Both the position numbers and the translations under genes were made by a program. DNA of 64,000 nt, from the NCBI GenBank assembly GCA_032622095.1, contig CP136063.1, positions 36,368,106-36,432,105 on the forward strand, in the 5' to 3' direction. Source of the DNA: Siphonodentalium dalli. Lineage: Eukaryota; Mollusca; Scaphopoda; Gadilida; Siphonodentaliidae. Below are positions 48,125 through 60,401 of the stretch, in pieces (positions within the stretch are counted from its first letter, which is position 1; every line of letters begins with the position of its first letter). The notes beneath the pieces were generated by a model that made no database searches, was not told the origin of the DNA, and saw nothing but the letters and a program-made list of their open reading frames with translations.

Positions 48125-49531
48125 GCTTATTCTTTGACTTCTTAACATTAGTGGGTGGGAGTAAATCTGTAAGGGGTTTAGAAATTGCTGAAAAATTCTT
48201 GACAAATTTCCTATAAAAACCACAGAAACATAAAAATTTTCTCAACTGATCTGGATTCTCCGGAGCTGGCCAGTTGACAATTTTGTCAACTTTCTCAGGA
48301 TCAGTTTCAATTCCATGCTCTGAAACTATCATCTCTGGAACCGTCGCGACCAAATAATGATGTCATCAATATAAATATTGCAGATATTATGGTTTAAACA
48401 TTCGAGACAATCCTCCACCATTCTCTGAAATGAACTTGGACTATTATTAAGTCCGAAAGCTAAACGATTGTACTCATAAAATCCTAATCCTGAAACAGAA
48501 ATAGCAGTTCTCTCTTTATGTTCCTCGGAGATCTCTAATTGGTGAAAACCCATTTTCAAATCAAGCACAGATAATTACTTGGCACCTTTGAGAGAATCAA
48601 ATAACATTTCTGGCCTAGGCAAAGCATAATTATCAGGTATAGTCTGTTTATTGAGTTGCCTGTAATCAACACAGAGTCTAAGATCGTTAGAACCACGCTT
48701 CCTAACAAGCACAACATTAGAAGAGAATGGACTCCTGGATCTTCTAATAACTCCAGCTGAATGTAACTAATGAAGATGATTTCTGACCTCTTCAATCATA
48801 CTAGGTGGAATGTGTCTTGGACGCTGCTTAAAAGGTGTACTGTCATACATATCAAACCGATGTTTAATCCTGTTATAAAAACCTAAGTCCAAGTCACTCT
48901 GAGAGAAAACATCTGAAAACCTTTCAATAAGTTTCATCCCAGCTTTAAATTCATCAGCTGTCAAAGACGATAAGTCAAACTGAAGTTGATCTGTAAATGA
49001 AGAACTTGTTTCACCAGGCTTAGACTCCTCGGTATCCTCTTCTGAAACAGGTTGAATCTGGCATATTACAGAGTTAGGAGCAATGCTAATGGTTCTGGAA
49101 GAAATGTTGGACAGATGAACATCAATCGAATCATTACTCTTACAATCATATTTAACAACGTACGGACATATTTCTAAAAAATCAAATCGACTATCATCTG
49201 GAAGTGGCTGCAAAATTGCACATGTAGGCTGATATGGCATCTTGTGATCAATAAAACCTGAAAGAACTTTCTTTGTGTTTGGATGAAGGATCACATGCTG
49301 ATTCTCTGCAGATTTAACCTGCCCTAAAACAAAATTATTCTGTGCAAGGTTCCTTTCTCTGAATGTCATACAGCGGAATGACATATACCACGGAGAAGAC
49401 AGATTAGATACCTGCAAAAACTTGGAACCATGCTGCTGCTTACAAATCTCCATGAAATCAGCTAACACATTTGTACCTAACAACACTGGAACAGAAAAGT
49501 TATAATTGCTATTTGGCACTACAAGAAAAAT
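48125..49531 (-). pseudogene. Gypsy protease end and reverse transcriptase
   Basis: After an in-frame TGA at 49529-49531 the frame carries VPVLLGTN (protease C terminus) and a linker. A stop near 48764-48766 and one near 48571-48576 flank the RT fingers (LRLCVDYRQLNKQT). The palm has LDLKMGFHQL and the catalytic YIDD (about 48355-48370). Right after IIIWSR the sequence jumps to SEHGIETDPEKV, so about 40-45 residues of the RT are deleted with a frame change. Connection-domain sequence (LRKFLCFCGFYRKF) follows up to the MITE. Confidence 0.88.
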
Positions 49532-50266
49532 TCAATCTCTTGTCGCATTCTGAGTAAACTCAGAAACTGTCACTGGACAGTCTATGTACCCTAGGTACGG
49601 AAGACTTTTACCATCTCCACACTCAATGTTCAGGATCTGGTTTAGAGGCTGAAGTGGGATCTTCGACAAAAATGAAGTATAAAACCGCTCTGAAATAGTA
49701 CTGACTGTGCTCCCTGTATCAAGAAGTGCTTTTGTATTAAAGCCAGCAACCTGAACTTCAGTCTCTGCGGGACTTCCACTTAAACCAGAATTATCCTGTA
49801 AATTAAAATTCATGGACTGCTGCTGAGGTCTGGAAGAATGACTATTATAAGTCTGTTTGGCTCTGCCCCTATTCCAGTACCTGAAATTCCTACAACCTCT
49901 AGCAAAATGTGAGTACTCTCCACATTTATAACAACCTACAAATTGTCTGGAACAATTTATATCATCTCGCAACCTGTCATTAGAAGGATGATTAAAATCA
50001 TTCACTTCATTAGCATCTCTCTGTGGACCTTTATGGTTCTGTGACCTCTGCTGCTTATACCGTCTACGCCTAGAATAAGTGTTATTATAATCATAACCAT
50101 TATTATAATAATTGGTGTAATAGGCATTCTCATTCTGCATTTCCGTCTCCTGCTCCTCCTTGAGTCTCTCAATCTGTTCCCTTAATTTACCAATCTGAGC
50201 TGTAATCTTATCTAATAACTCATCGTTACGCTCCGTTGACTGTAAGTCATCAACACCGGCCATCAT
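49532..50266 (-). pseudogene. Gypsy zinc-knuckle and protease ORF
   Basis: 244 codons from ATG 50266. A short charged coiled-coil (KLREQIERLKEEQE) comes first, then a Tyr/Asn/Arg-rich basic stretch and one CCHC zinc knuckle (CYKCGEYSHFARGC, about 49890-49935). A retropepsin domain follows with ALLDTGSTVSTIS (about 49700). There is no capsid-like domain before the knuckle, so Gag seems reduced or encoded elsewhere. It is in frame with the downstream part but separated by the TGA at 49529-49531. Confidence 0.85.
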
Positions 50267-50950
50267 GATTCAATTTAATGAACAATATGGAAATAATAAT
50301 ACAAATAAACACAATTATTCAAATCAATCAGCAAGTTGTGGTTAAAGTAATGTATTAACCAATAATTTATTCAGAAAAATATATGAAAAATATTTCAAGA
50401 TCAGCTATCTAATAACTTATAATAATTGACTATCGTAACCTGTGAAAATGATATTCAAGTCCAATTGCTAATTGAAATCTGAAAAAAAATATTCAAGTCC
50501 TAAGTTCACTGTAAATAAATTATGGCTTTAGCATAAAAAAAAAGAAATAAATCTCTATATGTACGCTAACACAGAAATATCTGGAAAAAAATTTCTACCA
50601 ACTGAAATACTACATAAGAATTCTGAAAAAACTCAAACTGCGACTGAAAACAGCGAAAAAATAATTAATTTTATCGGCTTCGGTCTAGCTGAAAAAATAA
50701 CTAAGTACCACTGAAAAAATTCCAAAGTTGATTCACATCACCTATTGTCAATGTATAATCGCTGTCGACTAAAAGGAAAAATGTTGAAAAAATTCCTAAG
50801 TCTGATGAAGTCACCTAATGTCTATGAAAATCGGCTACCGTCTGCAAAAAAAATTCATGTCACATAATTTGAATGCAAAAACAGCTGAAACAAGAAATTC
50901 AATTAATTGAGGAAAAACACCCACTGTCCTGAGTGGTATTGATAAGCTAT
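50267..50950 (-). other. Leader of the gypsy element with CTGAAAAAA-type repeats
   Basis: A-rich on the plus strand. CTGAAAAAA or similar is repeated many times between about 50470 and 50860 with ATTC(C/A)AAGT-like neighbours. On the minus strand TGGTAGACCCC near 50965-50975 could be a primer-binding site, but no LTR is recognisable next to it. Confidence 0.4.
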
Positions 50951-51645
50951 TGGGGGGGGGGTCTACCACTTCGCTTGCAAAATAACACGAATGACACCAA
51001 CAGCTTGGATGTGAGAATAATCCACCATATATGGTAGATATTCAACCAGACTGTGCTTAAGTTTCTCAATTGGTGACTGATGTACATATACAGTACACAC
51101 ACATAGTAATAACAATTATTACCACTTTATAGGGCGTTCTCTAGGCCATTGATAATGTTTTTCGGGGCGTTCCAAATAGCGTATTGTTACCAAAACAGCG
51201 GGCCGCGGGCCGATAATGAGAAGCCTAGTTCAATATCGGCCCGCCACCCGGAAACTATAGATCTCGTTTATTATCGCGAGAGTTAACGTCCCTTCAACTT
51301 CCGATTATTATGGCGTGTTTATTTCAAGAAAATAATGGGAAGATGTATCCGATTTCCTCGACACAAAAGTGGTTTTATGATTGGAATTCACGCTATATGA
51401 TTGAATTATTGTATCAAGCGTAAGTATGCATTGATACTTTTAGCTGTCAACCTCTCATTGGTTGTTACTCGTCTCCAATGCTGGGTTTTCCCCTGTCCTA
51501 TTTTCGAGACTCCGTCAGTCCGTGTCAGCTGACAAGTCAAATGATATCAAACTTAAATGTTCTTGAAAATATTTCTCTCTTAATCTACTTCATTATTCCA
51601 CTAAATCCTCAAATGGGTCAAATGTCCAAAACTGTGGTAATAATA
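50951..51645. other. No gene; GC-rich inverted blocks
   Basis: A run of nine or ten G near 50953-50963. Around 51200-51250 CGGGCCGATAATGAGAAGCC and ATATCGGCCCGCC suggest a decayed hairpin. No coding signal. Confidence 0.4.
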
Positions 51646-51834
51646 GTAATAACATGATTTCATCGGGCATTATGGTTTATTAACGGCCCTCTGGAATGAT
51701 TAACAGCCCTCGGGCATATTAGCGGCCCTCGACTTCGTCTCGGGCCGCTAATAGGCCCTTGGGCTGTTAATCATTCCAGCCGGGCCGTTAATAAACCATA
51801 ACGCCCTCAAAAATCATGTTATTGTTATATTAAC
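51646..51834. repeat. Hairpin MITE, ~90-bp arms
   Basis: AATAACATGATTT...CGGGC at the left pairs with GCCCTCAAAAATCATGTTAT at the right. The internal blocks GGTTTATTAACGGCC and GGCCGTTAATAAACC also pair. The centre is near 51742. Confidence 0.8.
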
Positions 51835-51951
51835 GTTGTGATTTTGAAATTAACCATGCTAGAATATTGACGGTAAGGTGGTATTAACTACTAAGGGCAT
51901 AATAATAGTACTATTCTTTTATAATATATGTGGGCATGATGTATGGAAATA

Positions 51952-52429
51952 TTAAAGGTACTCAATCCGATAAAACTCATCTCAATTACTATTTCAATGG
52001 CTTCGGGGGTCAAAAATATTTGATTCGAGTCGAGGAAGTCACCCATCAAAGCTCAGATTTGTTAGATATCGATTTTAGAAATCTATTATTTTTCATTATC
52101 GGGAATTCTTTCTGGCCCAGAAGACATTCAAAATTGCGTACCCTGATTATAGAGTTATCCATCCTTGTCTGTTTGAATAGAGTTTTGGCGTAAAATCTCG
52201 AGCAGGTTACCAAATTGACGGCAGTTATTAGTACTCATCTCGAGCAATTAACAAATTTCAAAAATCAATATCTAATAACTCTGAGCTTTGTTTGATGGTT
52301 TCCTCGACTCGAATCAAATATTTTTTACCCCCAAAGCCAAAGAAATAGTAATATAGGACCCTCTGATCGGATTGTTGTTGTTGGAATCTGTTGAGATGGG
52401 GACCCTCTTTTCGGATTGAGTACCTTTAA
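51952..52429. mobile_element. 478-bp TTAA MITE (second family)
   Basis: Ends TTAAAGGTACTCAATCCGA and TCGGATTGAGTACCTTTAA with TTAA on both sides. Inner blocks pair too: TTTGATTCGAGTCGAGGAA near 52019 with its complement near 52302. The termini resemble those of the 528-bp family only in the TTAAAGG start. Probably moved by a piggyBac-type transposase. Confidence 0.8.
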
Positions 52430-52489
52430 AGGACAAACCAATAGTTACAATACAATTATAACTGTTTTTTGTTTAATTAAGAGCAAGAA

Positions 52490-52920
52490 GAGCTAATTGT
52501 GCTTAAGCACAATAAGGGATATTCCTTATTGCGCTTATAAGCTCAATAAGGGAATCTCTATTGTGCTTAAGCGCAATAAGGGAATATTTAATTGCGCTTA
52601 AGCGCAACGAAGAATATTCAAATTTCGCTGATAAAGCCTAATAATGAATCTCTTATTAAAGAATAATATATTATATATAGTACATAAACTCCTTATAATA
52701 CAGATGGTGTAGTCCATCTCCATTCTCCATGGCACAATGGGTGGAACAAATATAGGATTATTCTACTATTTGCAGAAGGGTGATCTAATGAGAGATATAT
52801 TAATTGTGTTTAAGTGGAATGGGAAGTAATTGCGGTTAAGCATAATAAGGAATGTCTTATTGCATTCTCATTGGGCTTAAGCGCAATTAGAGATTCCTTA
52901 AGTTATTGCGGTTAATCGAA
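52490..52920. repeat. Array of GCTTAAGC palindromes
   Basis: ATTG(T/C)GCTTAAGC(A/G)CAATAAGG occurs about four times between 52490 and 52610 and in weaker form to 52915, spaced about 35-45 bp apart. Each is a near-perfect 16-20 bp palindrome. Confidence 0.75.
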
Positions 52921-53284
52921 ATTGTCTATTAAATGTAAATTTTGATTCCCATAGAGATCATCAATGATGTCTATGCGCAAGGGCGACGTGCCAATCTTCT
53001 CTATTGGGATTCCAATTGTTGGCTCATTAAATATGCACATATGCTTAAGATACAGTCGCGCATGAAGCGCGCTCCCGTAAGTCGGGTTTTGGATCCCAGT
53101 TAATGAAAATATTATTGAAATAATCGGTTTTCCCCAATAAACAACCATATATTCAATATACATGTTTTGGAGCAGAATTAGACAGTCCATATTGGACGCC
53201 ATCATGGAATTTATTTTTTTTGGTTTAATTTTCACACATTTATTAGTTATGTGGATGGAGTTCTCATTAAACCTCACATCCTTA

Positions 53285-53770
53285 TATTGGTTACAGTAAT
53301 GCCCAAAGTAATTGACCACTTAACCACATCAGAATTATTGGTAATTTTTCAGGATTTAAAATCCTGAAAAATTACCAATAATTATGCTGTGGTTAAGTGG
53401 TCAATTACTTTGGACATTACTGTACGAGGATTGAGTTATCATTACACCTCAATTCCTTATATTGGTTACAGTAATGCCCAAAGTAATTGACCACTTAACC
53501 ACAGCAGAATTATGGGTATTTTTTCAGCATTTAAAATCCTGACAAATTACCCATTATTATGCTGTGGTTAATTACTTTGTACATTACTGTATGAGGATTG
53601 AGTTATCATTACACCTCAAATCCTTATATTGGTTACAGTAATGCCCAAAGTAATTGACCACTTAACCACAGCAGAATTATGGGTATTTTTTCAGCATTTA
53701 AAATCCTGACAAATTACCAATAATTATGCTGTGGTTAAGTGGTCAATTACTTTGGACATTACTGTATGAG
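53285..53770. repeat. Three consecutive ~145-bp hairpins
   Basis: Each unit starts GGTTACAGTAATGCCCAAAG, folds around GGATTTAAAATCC or CATTTAAAATCC, and ends ACTTTGGACATTACTGTA. Units start near 53290, 53464 and 53633; the middle one lacks about 15 bp of its right arm. Short spacers carry CCTCA(A/C)ATCCTTATATT. Confidence 0.8.
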
Positions 53771-54840
53771 GATGGAGTTAAACCTCACATGAGTGTTGGG
53801 GATTTGGACCTTGACTTGGGACCTTTTGTTTTTAACGCGACAAATGCGCATACACCTTATACACAAATTTCTTATGTAACCAGAGTTTTTCTTGGATAAG
53901 ATGAGTTTGAAGCCTGCTTACATTTCAAAATGTTGTCAGTTTTATATTGTCTGCAACGGAACTCAACGCGTTGAAGCAAAAGTTACAAAAGATAAAATGT
54001 GTATGTAACGAGACTATAATACAACTGAAAAAATAAATTGAGGGAGGGGTGGGCGATACAGGGAACTAAGGGTTGAACCGATATAAATTTGTAGAGCAAT
54101 AACGACCAATGTTGACACATTATGCATCTGAACTCAGAGATCAACTCTACTGTTGCAACAAGGCTTTAAAATAGGGGGTGTCAGTATCTTAGTCATCTCT
54201 ATATACATGTAGTGCCAGAATAGTCATTTATGGACTTCTATAAGATGTTGGGTTGGTTATATGGACTCGGAGAAAAAGTGGTTTGTACCGATGAACTGAC
54301 ATAAATTAGTGGAGCGATGTTGCATCGCGACTGTACTAAAGCAGCAATGATATCAAATTGGGGGGGGGGGGGGGGGTCTGAAATTATCTATCTCTATAGA
54401 TGGCACCAGGATTATATAGAAAGGAATAGCAATTGATATACGTATACGGTATACTATAGTAATACCATAGACAAATAAGTACAAGTATCACATGATAAAA
54501 TATTACGTAACGTGACTATACCGATGACAGAAATAAATAAATTGGACCGGGATTAGAGGTTGGGTTGGTTATATGTTGATAATTGGATATGGAATTCATA
54601 CCGATGAAACGATACAAATTAGTGGAGCGATAAAGACCAATGTTGACATTTAGTCAGGCTACGCGGGAGAAAATAGGGGTTGATACGATAGACCGAAATA
54701 AATTTGTCGGGTGATAATGACCAATGTTGACCTATAAAGTAACGCGACTGTACTGTCGGATAATTATCAGGTGTAACCGGTCAAATATGGACTCTAGTGA
54801 ACATTATAGAACAGCTCAGAAAACATTCGCAGGGCCCTAA
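53771..54840. other. No gene; dispersed short repeats and a 17-G run
   Basis: Blocks like GACCAATGTTGACA (near 54105, 54636 and 54719) and ATAAATT(A/T)GT(G/C)G recur. A run of about 17 G lies at 54360-54377. No reading frame of interest. Confidence 0.5.
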
Positions 54841-55383
54841 AATTTATTTAACACCGCATTTGCCATTAAAATTGATTTATATCGATAAAACTGTCATTTT
54901 TCAAAATTTTAAGCTGAGACTTGGAGTGTGTGGGTGGGATACCTACATATTCCTAAAATGACAGAGTACAGCACGTAATTATGTTTTAGATGGAAGAAAT
55001 GAATTTTTTTCAATGATAAAATTTAACATGGAATTTACCATTAACATCGATTTATGTCGATAAAACTGTCTTTTTTCAAACCTTTAGGCTGAGACTTGGT
55101 GCATGTGCGTGGGATACATATATGTTCCTAAAATGACAGAGTCCATCGCGTAATTATGTTTTAGATGGAAGAAATTGAATTTTTTTCGATGATAAATTTT
55201 AACAATAACATGGAATTGTCCCATTCAAATCTATTTATGTCGATAAAACTGTTATTTTTCAAAAATATAAGCTGAGACTCGGTGTTTCTGCGTGGAATAC
55301 CTATATATTCCGAAAACGGCAGGGTTAAGCACGTAATTATCTTTTAGATGGAAGAAATTGATTTGTTTCGATGATAAAAATCC
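54841..55383 (+). repeat. Three tandem copies of a ~180-bp unit
   Basis: Units share TCGATAAAACTGT, AAGCTGAGACT(T/C)GG, CGTAATTAT and TTTTAGATGGAAGAAAT. Starts are near 54841, 55018 and 55195. Copies differ by roughly 10-20% by eye. Confidence 0.8.
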
Positions 55384-55957
55384 AGCGTAAAATAATCGCC
55401 AATGGAGGCTTCGCTTCGCATGGTTGGCAATTATCACGATACACAGGGAACACTTTGACGTTCGTACTCATATTTCACCAATTTTTGTACCTGGCTTTCC
55501 AATCCTAAGTTTCAAGGGGAAATGTCTAATTTTACTCTATTTGTCGTTATATACATATTGTACATATTTATCACACCATTTATTATTCATTTTCATAAAA
55601 ATAAAAAAAAGAAGCCGAAGATGACACGTTTAAACTGTTTGAAGCACGAATTTGGCGATAACTTATCAGAGTACGTTATACTTGTGATAGTTACGTTACG
55701 CACACGTGTTCCAATATCCTATTGCGATAATCGCTTAACCCTTCAGTTTTCAACGGCATTTCAATTGGTTGAAATTAAAATTTCTCAAGTTCCAACTCAA
55801 CACGAATCTAGTGACCTAATTGGTAGAAATACTTTAGCAGTAATTCTTAGTTTTATAAGTCATAACTCTAATTTTATTGACGATACGAGCTCAACATCAT
55901 AATATGTCACTGTTTATGGCGGTGTTATCCAAACGTGTGCTTTGATAATGGTTATAA
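55384..55957. other. No recognised gene
   Basis: A 126-codon frame at 55522-55902 begins with a hydrophobic segment and a KNKKKKPK run. It has no familiar motif, and its start region overlaps another open frame, so I do not call it a gene. Confidence 0.35.
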
Positions 55958-56163
55958 TTATACTTCCATGGTGTAACCAAGGAAGTATATTGTTTTTCTA
56001 CTGAGGTCGTTTTCCGTTTATTTCGAAATACTCAGAAACTGATTGCAGTAGGAACGCGAAATCTCTAGCGAATGTAGGCATCGAAGGTTTACTACATATA
56101 ATGGTATCCGGATTTCCGCCCAATGTTTCTTGGCGGAGTTATGGCCCTTTTGCGATTATTTTT

Positions 56164-56388
56164 CATTGTTATTATTATTATTATACTTCCATGGTGTAAC
56201 CAAGGAAGTATATTGTTTTTCTACTGAGGTCGTTTTCCGTTTATTTCGAAATAATCAGAAACTGATTGCAGTAGGAACGCGAAATCTCTAGCGAATGTAG
56301 GCATCGAAGGTTTACTACATATAATGGTATCCGGATTTCCGCCCAATGTTTCTTGGCGGAGTTATGGCCCTTTTGCGATTATTTTTCA

Positions 56389-56427
<39 letters not shown>

Positions 56428-56440
56428 TTATTATTATACT
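56164..56440 (+). repeat. (ATT)n microsatellites between modules
   Basis: ATT/TTA runs at about 56168-56186 and 56390-56436. A similar run is at 58152-58186. They sit at the 3' ends of modules. Confidence 0.9.
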
Positions 56441-58145
56441 TGACACTTTTGTAATCACTATTACTCGAAAAGTACAAGAAGTAGGACACTAAAACTTGGT
56501 AAGTAGGTTGGGGTACATGAGTGCTATGCCTATGGCCCATAACGATTTTGTCCGCGCTTTCACCGAGGAGTTATCTCCCTTTATTTGAAAAAATGTCAGT
56601 TTATTATCTCGGAAATTATAAGAAGCAGAGCATCGAAAATTAGACCGTATGCACATCTCGATATGCACTACTGCCCACGGGCATAAAAACTTGTGTCCGC
56701 GCTTTCCCTGAAGAGTTACCGCCCATAGTTGGCAAACCTCTATTTTATTGTACTCTGTTGTCCTCCCGTATCATTCCAGATAACTGTATTTGGTTTTTGT
56801 AGTCGTGTTGACCGTTGTCAGCTTAGTCCGAAGAAGAAAATTTGACAGGGTTGGCCATATATTTTTACACTGGGGTGGGGGCAAAATTTTCGCAATTTTT
56901 TTTTTGTATTGACATTCATCTATTTAAGTATGTAGATTCCATGAACGAAAACAAACCCATACCGGAAAGGATTTTTGTAATCCGAGAAGAAATGCAAGAG
57001 TTACGGGCCCTCAAAGTTTGCAATTTGGTCCCATGTGCTTGTGCTCACATCTCCTCCGAAGATATCGAACTTAGGATGTCATCTGATATCCCAGTGCGTG
57101 CGGTCGGAAGAGAGCACGCGATGTGCCAAATTTTGCCAGTGTCGGTTAAGTGTTGTGGATCAGGGGAGGGGCGGTCCGGGGGTACCAATTTTTTATTCTT
57201 CTCCGAATCAGATGAAACTTGGAGTGTAACATCTACACCGCCAACCGATCTAGAAACTGAAACAATTTCGAAAATCCATTGAAAAATGACGGAGTTGCGG
57301 TCCTTCAAACAATGCAAATTTGGGCCCATGTGCCTGTGACCTCATCTCCCCCGAAGATCACAAACTTAGGATGTCATCTGATATCGCAGTGCGCGCGGTC
57401 TGAAGAGAGCACTCGATGTGCCAAATTTCGCAAGTGTCGGTTCAGTGTTGTGGGTCAGGGGAGGGGTGGTCCGAGGTACCAAAATTTAGTTCGTCTCCGA
57501 ATCATATGAAACTTGGTATATAACATCTACCTTATACGTTGATCATAAAACTGAAAACAGATCGTAAATCCGTTAAAAAATGGCGGAGATTTGGGCCCTC
57601 AAACTTTGAATGTGGGCCCGTATTCTTTCTAATAAACAAAATGTTATTCGTCTCTGAATGAGACAAAATTTATAACAAATAATCAATGTAACTAGCTGAT
57701 CACAATACTCAAAACAATTTTAAAATCCATTGGAAAATAACGGAGTTACGGGCTCTCAAAATTCGCATTTTGGGCCGGGTTTGACTATTTCCCAATCCCG
57801 TCACCCAATTTCGAGGCAGGGGTGGGGTCACTTCCAAAGACTTGAGATCAACCCACACATGTTAAGGGAAAGATATAATCATCCTACTTCATATTTTCCG
57901 TCCCTTAACTGCGATTTATTGAGCTCATGATTTGGCCTATTATTATACTTCCATGGTGTAACCAAGGAAGTATATTGTTTTTCTACTGAGGTCGTTTTCC
58001 GTTTATTTCGAAATAATCAGAAACTGATTGCAGTAGGAACGCGAAATCTCTAGCGAATGTAGGCATCGAAGGTTTACTACATATAATGGTATCCGGATTT
58101 CCGCCCAATGTTTCTTGGCGGAGTTATGGCCCTTTTGCGATTATT
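56422..58145 (+). repeat. 1,724-bp duplicated block, copy 1
   Basis: Equals 60402-62125 at a constant offset of 3,980 bp. I saw no difference when comparing the lines. It contains one complete module and the next palindrome head. Confidence 0.85.
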
Positions 58146-58150
58146 TTTCA

Positions 58151-58188
<38 letters not shown>

Positions 58189-58364
58189 CTTCCATGTTTT
58201 AACATGGAAGTATATTGTAATTCTTCTGGCTTTTTTTTTTTTTTTTTTTCTTATTCCTATTATTCCGATAACATTCCTTAATCTCCGGAACGGCTGGACC
58301 GATTCACTTGCTGTTTTCGGTTTCAGTATATAACTTTGGAAGATCTCGGTAAATGGCCTATTGA

Positions 58365-60250
58365 GAATTTCGTCCGACCTTGACCTTCGGAGTTATCGCC
58401 ATTTTGTTGATTTTTGGGGGGGTTTCGCGACACAAAAGTAACTTGCGAAATCGATGTTTGATCTCTTATATCGTCGAAACGGCTTGACCGATTGATTTGA
58501 AATTTGGTACTTGCATAGCCATTGAGTATACAAAGTCGATGTACAAATTGGGAATTTCGTCTGACCTTGAGCTTTGGAAACAACGCTCTTTATCGGTTTT
58601 ATTGTTGTGACCGTATCTCCTCCGAAACGGCTTGAGATATCGATTTCGGACTTTTTTCGTTATTTGCGCCTGAATGTGTGTTCTAAAATACTGAAACATT
58701 ATAGGGTTCGCACTTCCGGTTTAAAAGTTCGCTACTGGTCGAAGTATAAAACAACGCTCTTTATAGGGAATCTAGAACGGCTTGAGATATTGAGTTGGGA
58801 CTTTTTGCATTATGTGCAGCAAACTCTGCGCTATCGAACGATATATATAGTTAACGGATATCACTTCCGGTTCGGGAGAGCGGGCGTGTGGGTATGTATC
58901 TCAAAACTATTTTAGCGCCTATGTTTATGACATTTGGTAGACGTAATCAGTAGATGCCACTGATTACTATACAACTCGAATTTTAAAAATCGGACATAAA
59001 CTTCGATAGTTATGGCTGTTTAAAAACCTGGTTTATTTCCGACCTTGACCTTCAGAGTTATCGACATTTTGTTGATTTTTGGGGGGTCTTCGCGCAACTA
59101 AAATCGATGTTTGATTTCTTATATCGCCGAAACGGCTTGGCCGATTGATTTGAAATTTGGTACCTGTATAGACATTGAGTATACGAAGTCGATGTACAAA
59201 TTGGGAATTTCGTCTGACCTTGACCTTTGGAAACAACGCTCTTTATCGGTTTTATTGTTGTGACCGTATCTCCTCCGAAACGGCTTGAGATATCGATTTC
59301 GGACTTTTTTCATTATTTGCGCCTCTATATGTGTTCTAAAATACTGAAAAATTATAGGGTTCGCACTTCCGGTTTAAAAGTTCGCTATTGGTCGAAGGTT
59401 AAAAGAACTCTCTTTATAGGGAATCCAGAACGGCTTGAGATATTGAGTTGGGACTTTTTGCATCATGTGCAGCAAACTCTGCGCTATCGAACGATATATA
59501 TAGTTAACGGATATCACTTCCGGTTCGGGAGAGCGGGCGTGTGGGTATGTATCTCAAAACTATTTTAGCGCCTATTTTGATGACATTTGGTAGACGTAAT
59601 CAGTAGATGCCACTGATTACTATACAACTCGAATTTTAAAAATCGGACATAAACTTCGATAGTTATGGCTGTTTAAAAACCTGGTTTATTTCCGACCTTG
59701 ACCTTCAGAGTTATCGACATTTTGTTGATTTTTGGGGGGTCTTCGCGCAACTAAAATCGATGTTTGATTTCTTATATCGTCGAAACGGCTTGGCCGATTG
59801 ATTTGAAATTCGGAACCCCATTAGCCACTGAGCATTGACAGTCGATGAACTAATAGGGAATTTCGTGTGACCTTGACCTTGGGAAACAACGCTCTTTATC
59901 TGTGTTATTGTTGTTCCAGTATCTCCTCCGAAACGGCTTGAGATATCGAGTTCGGACTTTTTTCATTATTTGCTCACTTATGTGTGTTATGTACCACCGA
60001 AAAATGATAGGGTTCGCACTTCCGGTTTAAAAGTTCGCTACTGGTCCAAGAATAAAAGAACGCTCTTTATATGCAATTCAGAAGGGGTTGAGATATCGAG
60101 TTGGGACTTTTTGCATGATGTGCAGCAAACTCTGCGCTCTCTAATGATATATATAATTAACGGATTTCACTTCCGGTTTGGGAGAACGGGCGTGTTGGTA
60201 TGTATCTCAAATTGTTTTTGGTGCAGATTTTGATGGAATTTGGTGGATAG
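58365..60250 (+). repeat. 653-bp unit in three tandem copies
   Basis: GGGTTCGCACTTCCGG recurs at about 58706, 59359 and 60012, and GACCTTGACCTT blocks at the same spacing. Copies 1 and 2 are very similar; copy 3 is more diverged and its 3' end differs. Confidence 0.85.
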
Positions 60251-60401
60251 AATCTGTGGTTGCCGAGTATTACCATCAGCTACAGTATCACCATACTGAT
60301 ATGTGTCTCCGGAAAACTGACACTTTATCAGGTGACACAATTTCCGTCATTGTCGAACATGGAAGTATCGAAATTGCTGTGCAATTACAGTTTCATTCTA
60401 G

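Larger units (their letters stand above)
43000..50950 (-). mobile_element. Ty3/gypsy-type LTR retrotransposon, degraded
   Basis: Minus-strand order: leader (50950-50267), zinc knuckle plus aspartic protease, RT, RNase H, integrase with H2C2 zinc domain, long C-terminal tail, polypurine tract and 3' LTR. The RT-RNaseH-integrase order defines Ty3/gypsy. Two 528-bp MITEs interrupt pol. Stops, frameshifts, one internal deletion and a changed integrase residue make it inactive. I could not find a matching 5' LTR near 50950-51200. Confidence 0.88.

Noticed and set aside
52912-53319. 135-codon minus-strand frame
   Set aside because: It overlaps the hairpin array and palindromes, with no motif and repeat-like composition.
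56842-57329. Repeated open frames of 60-146 codons in the 3' repeat field (again at 60822-61309)
   Set aside because: They are duplicated together with non-coding repeat modules, overlap on both strands and show no domain.
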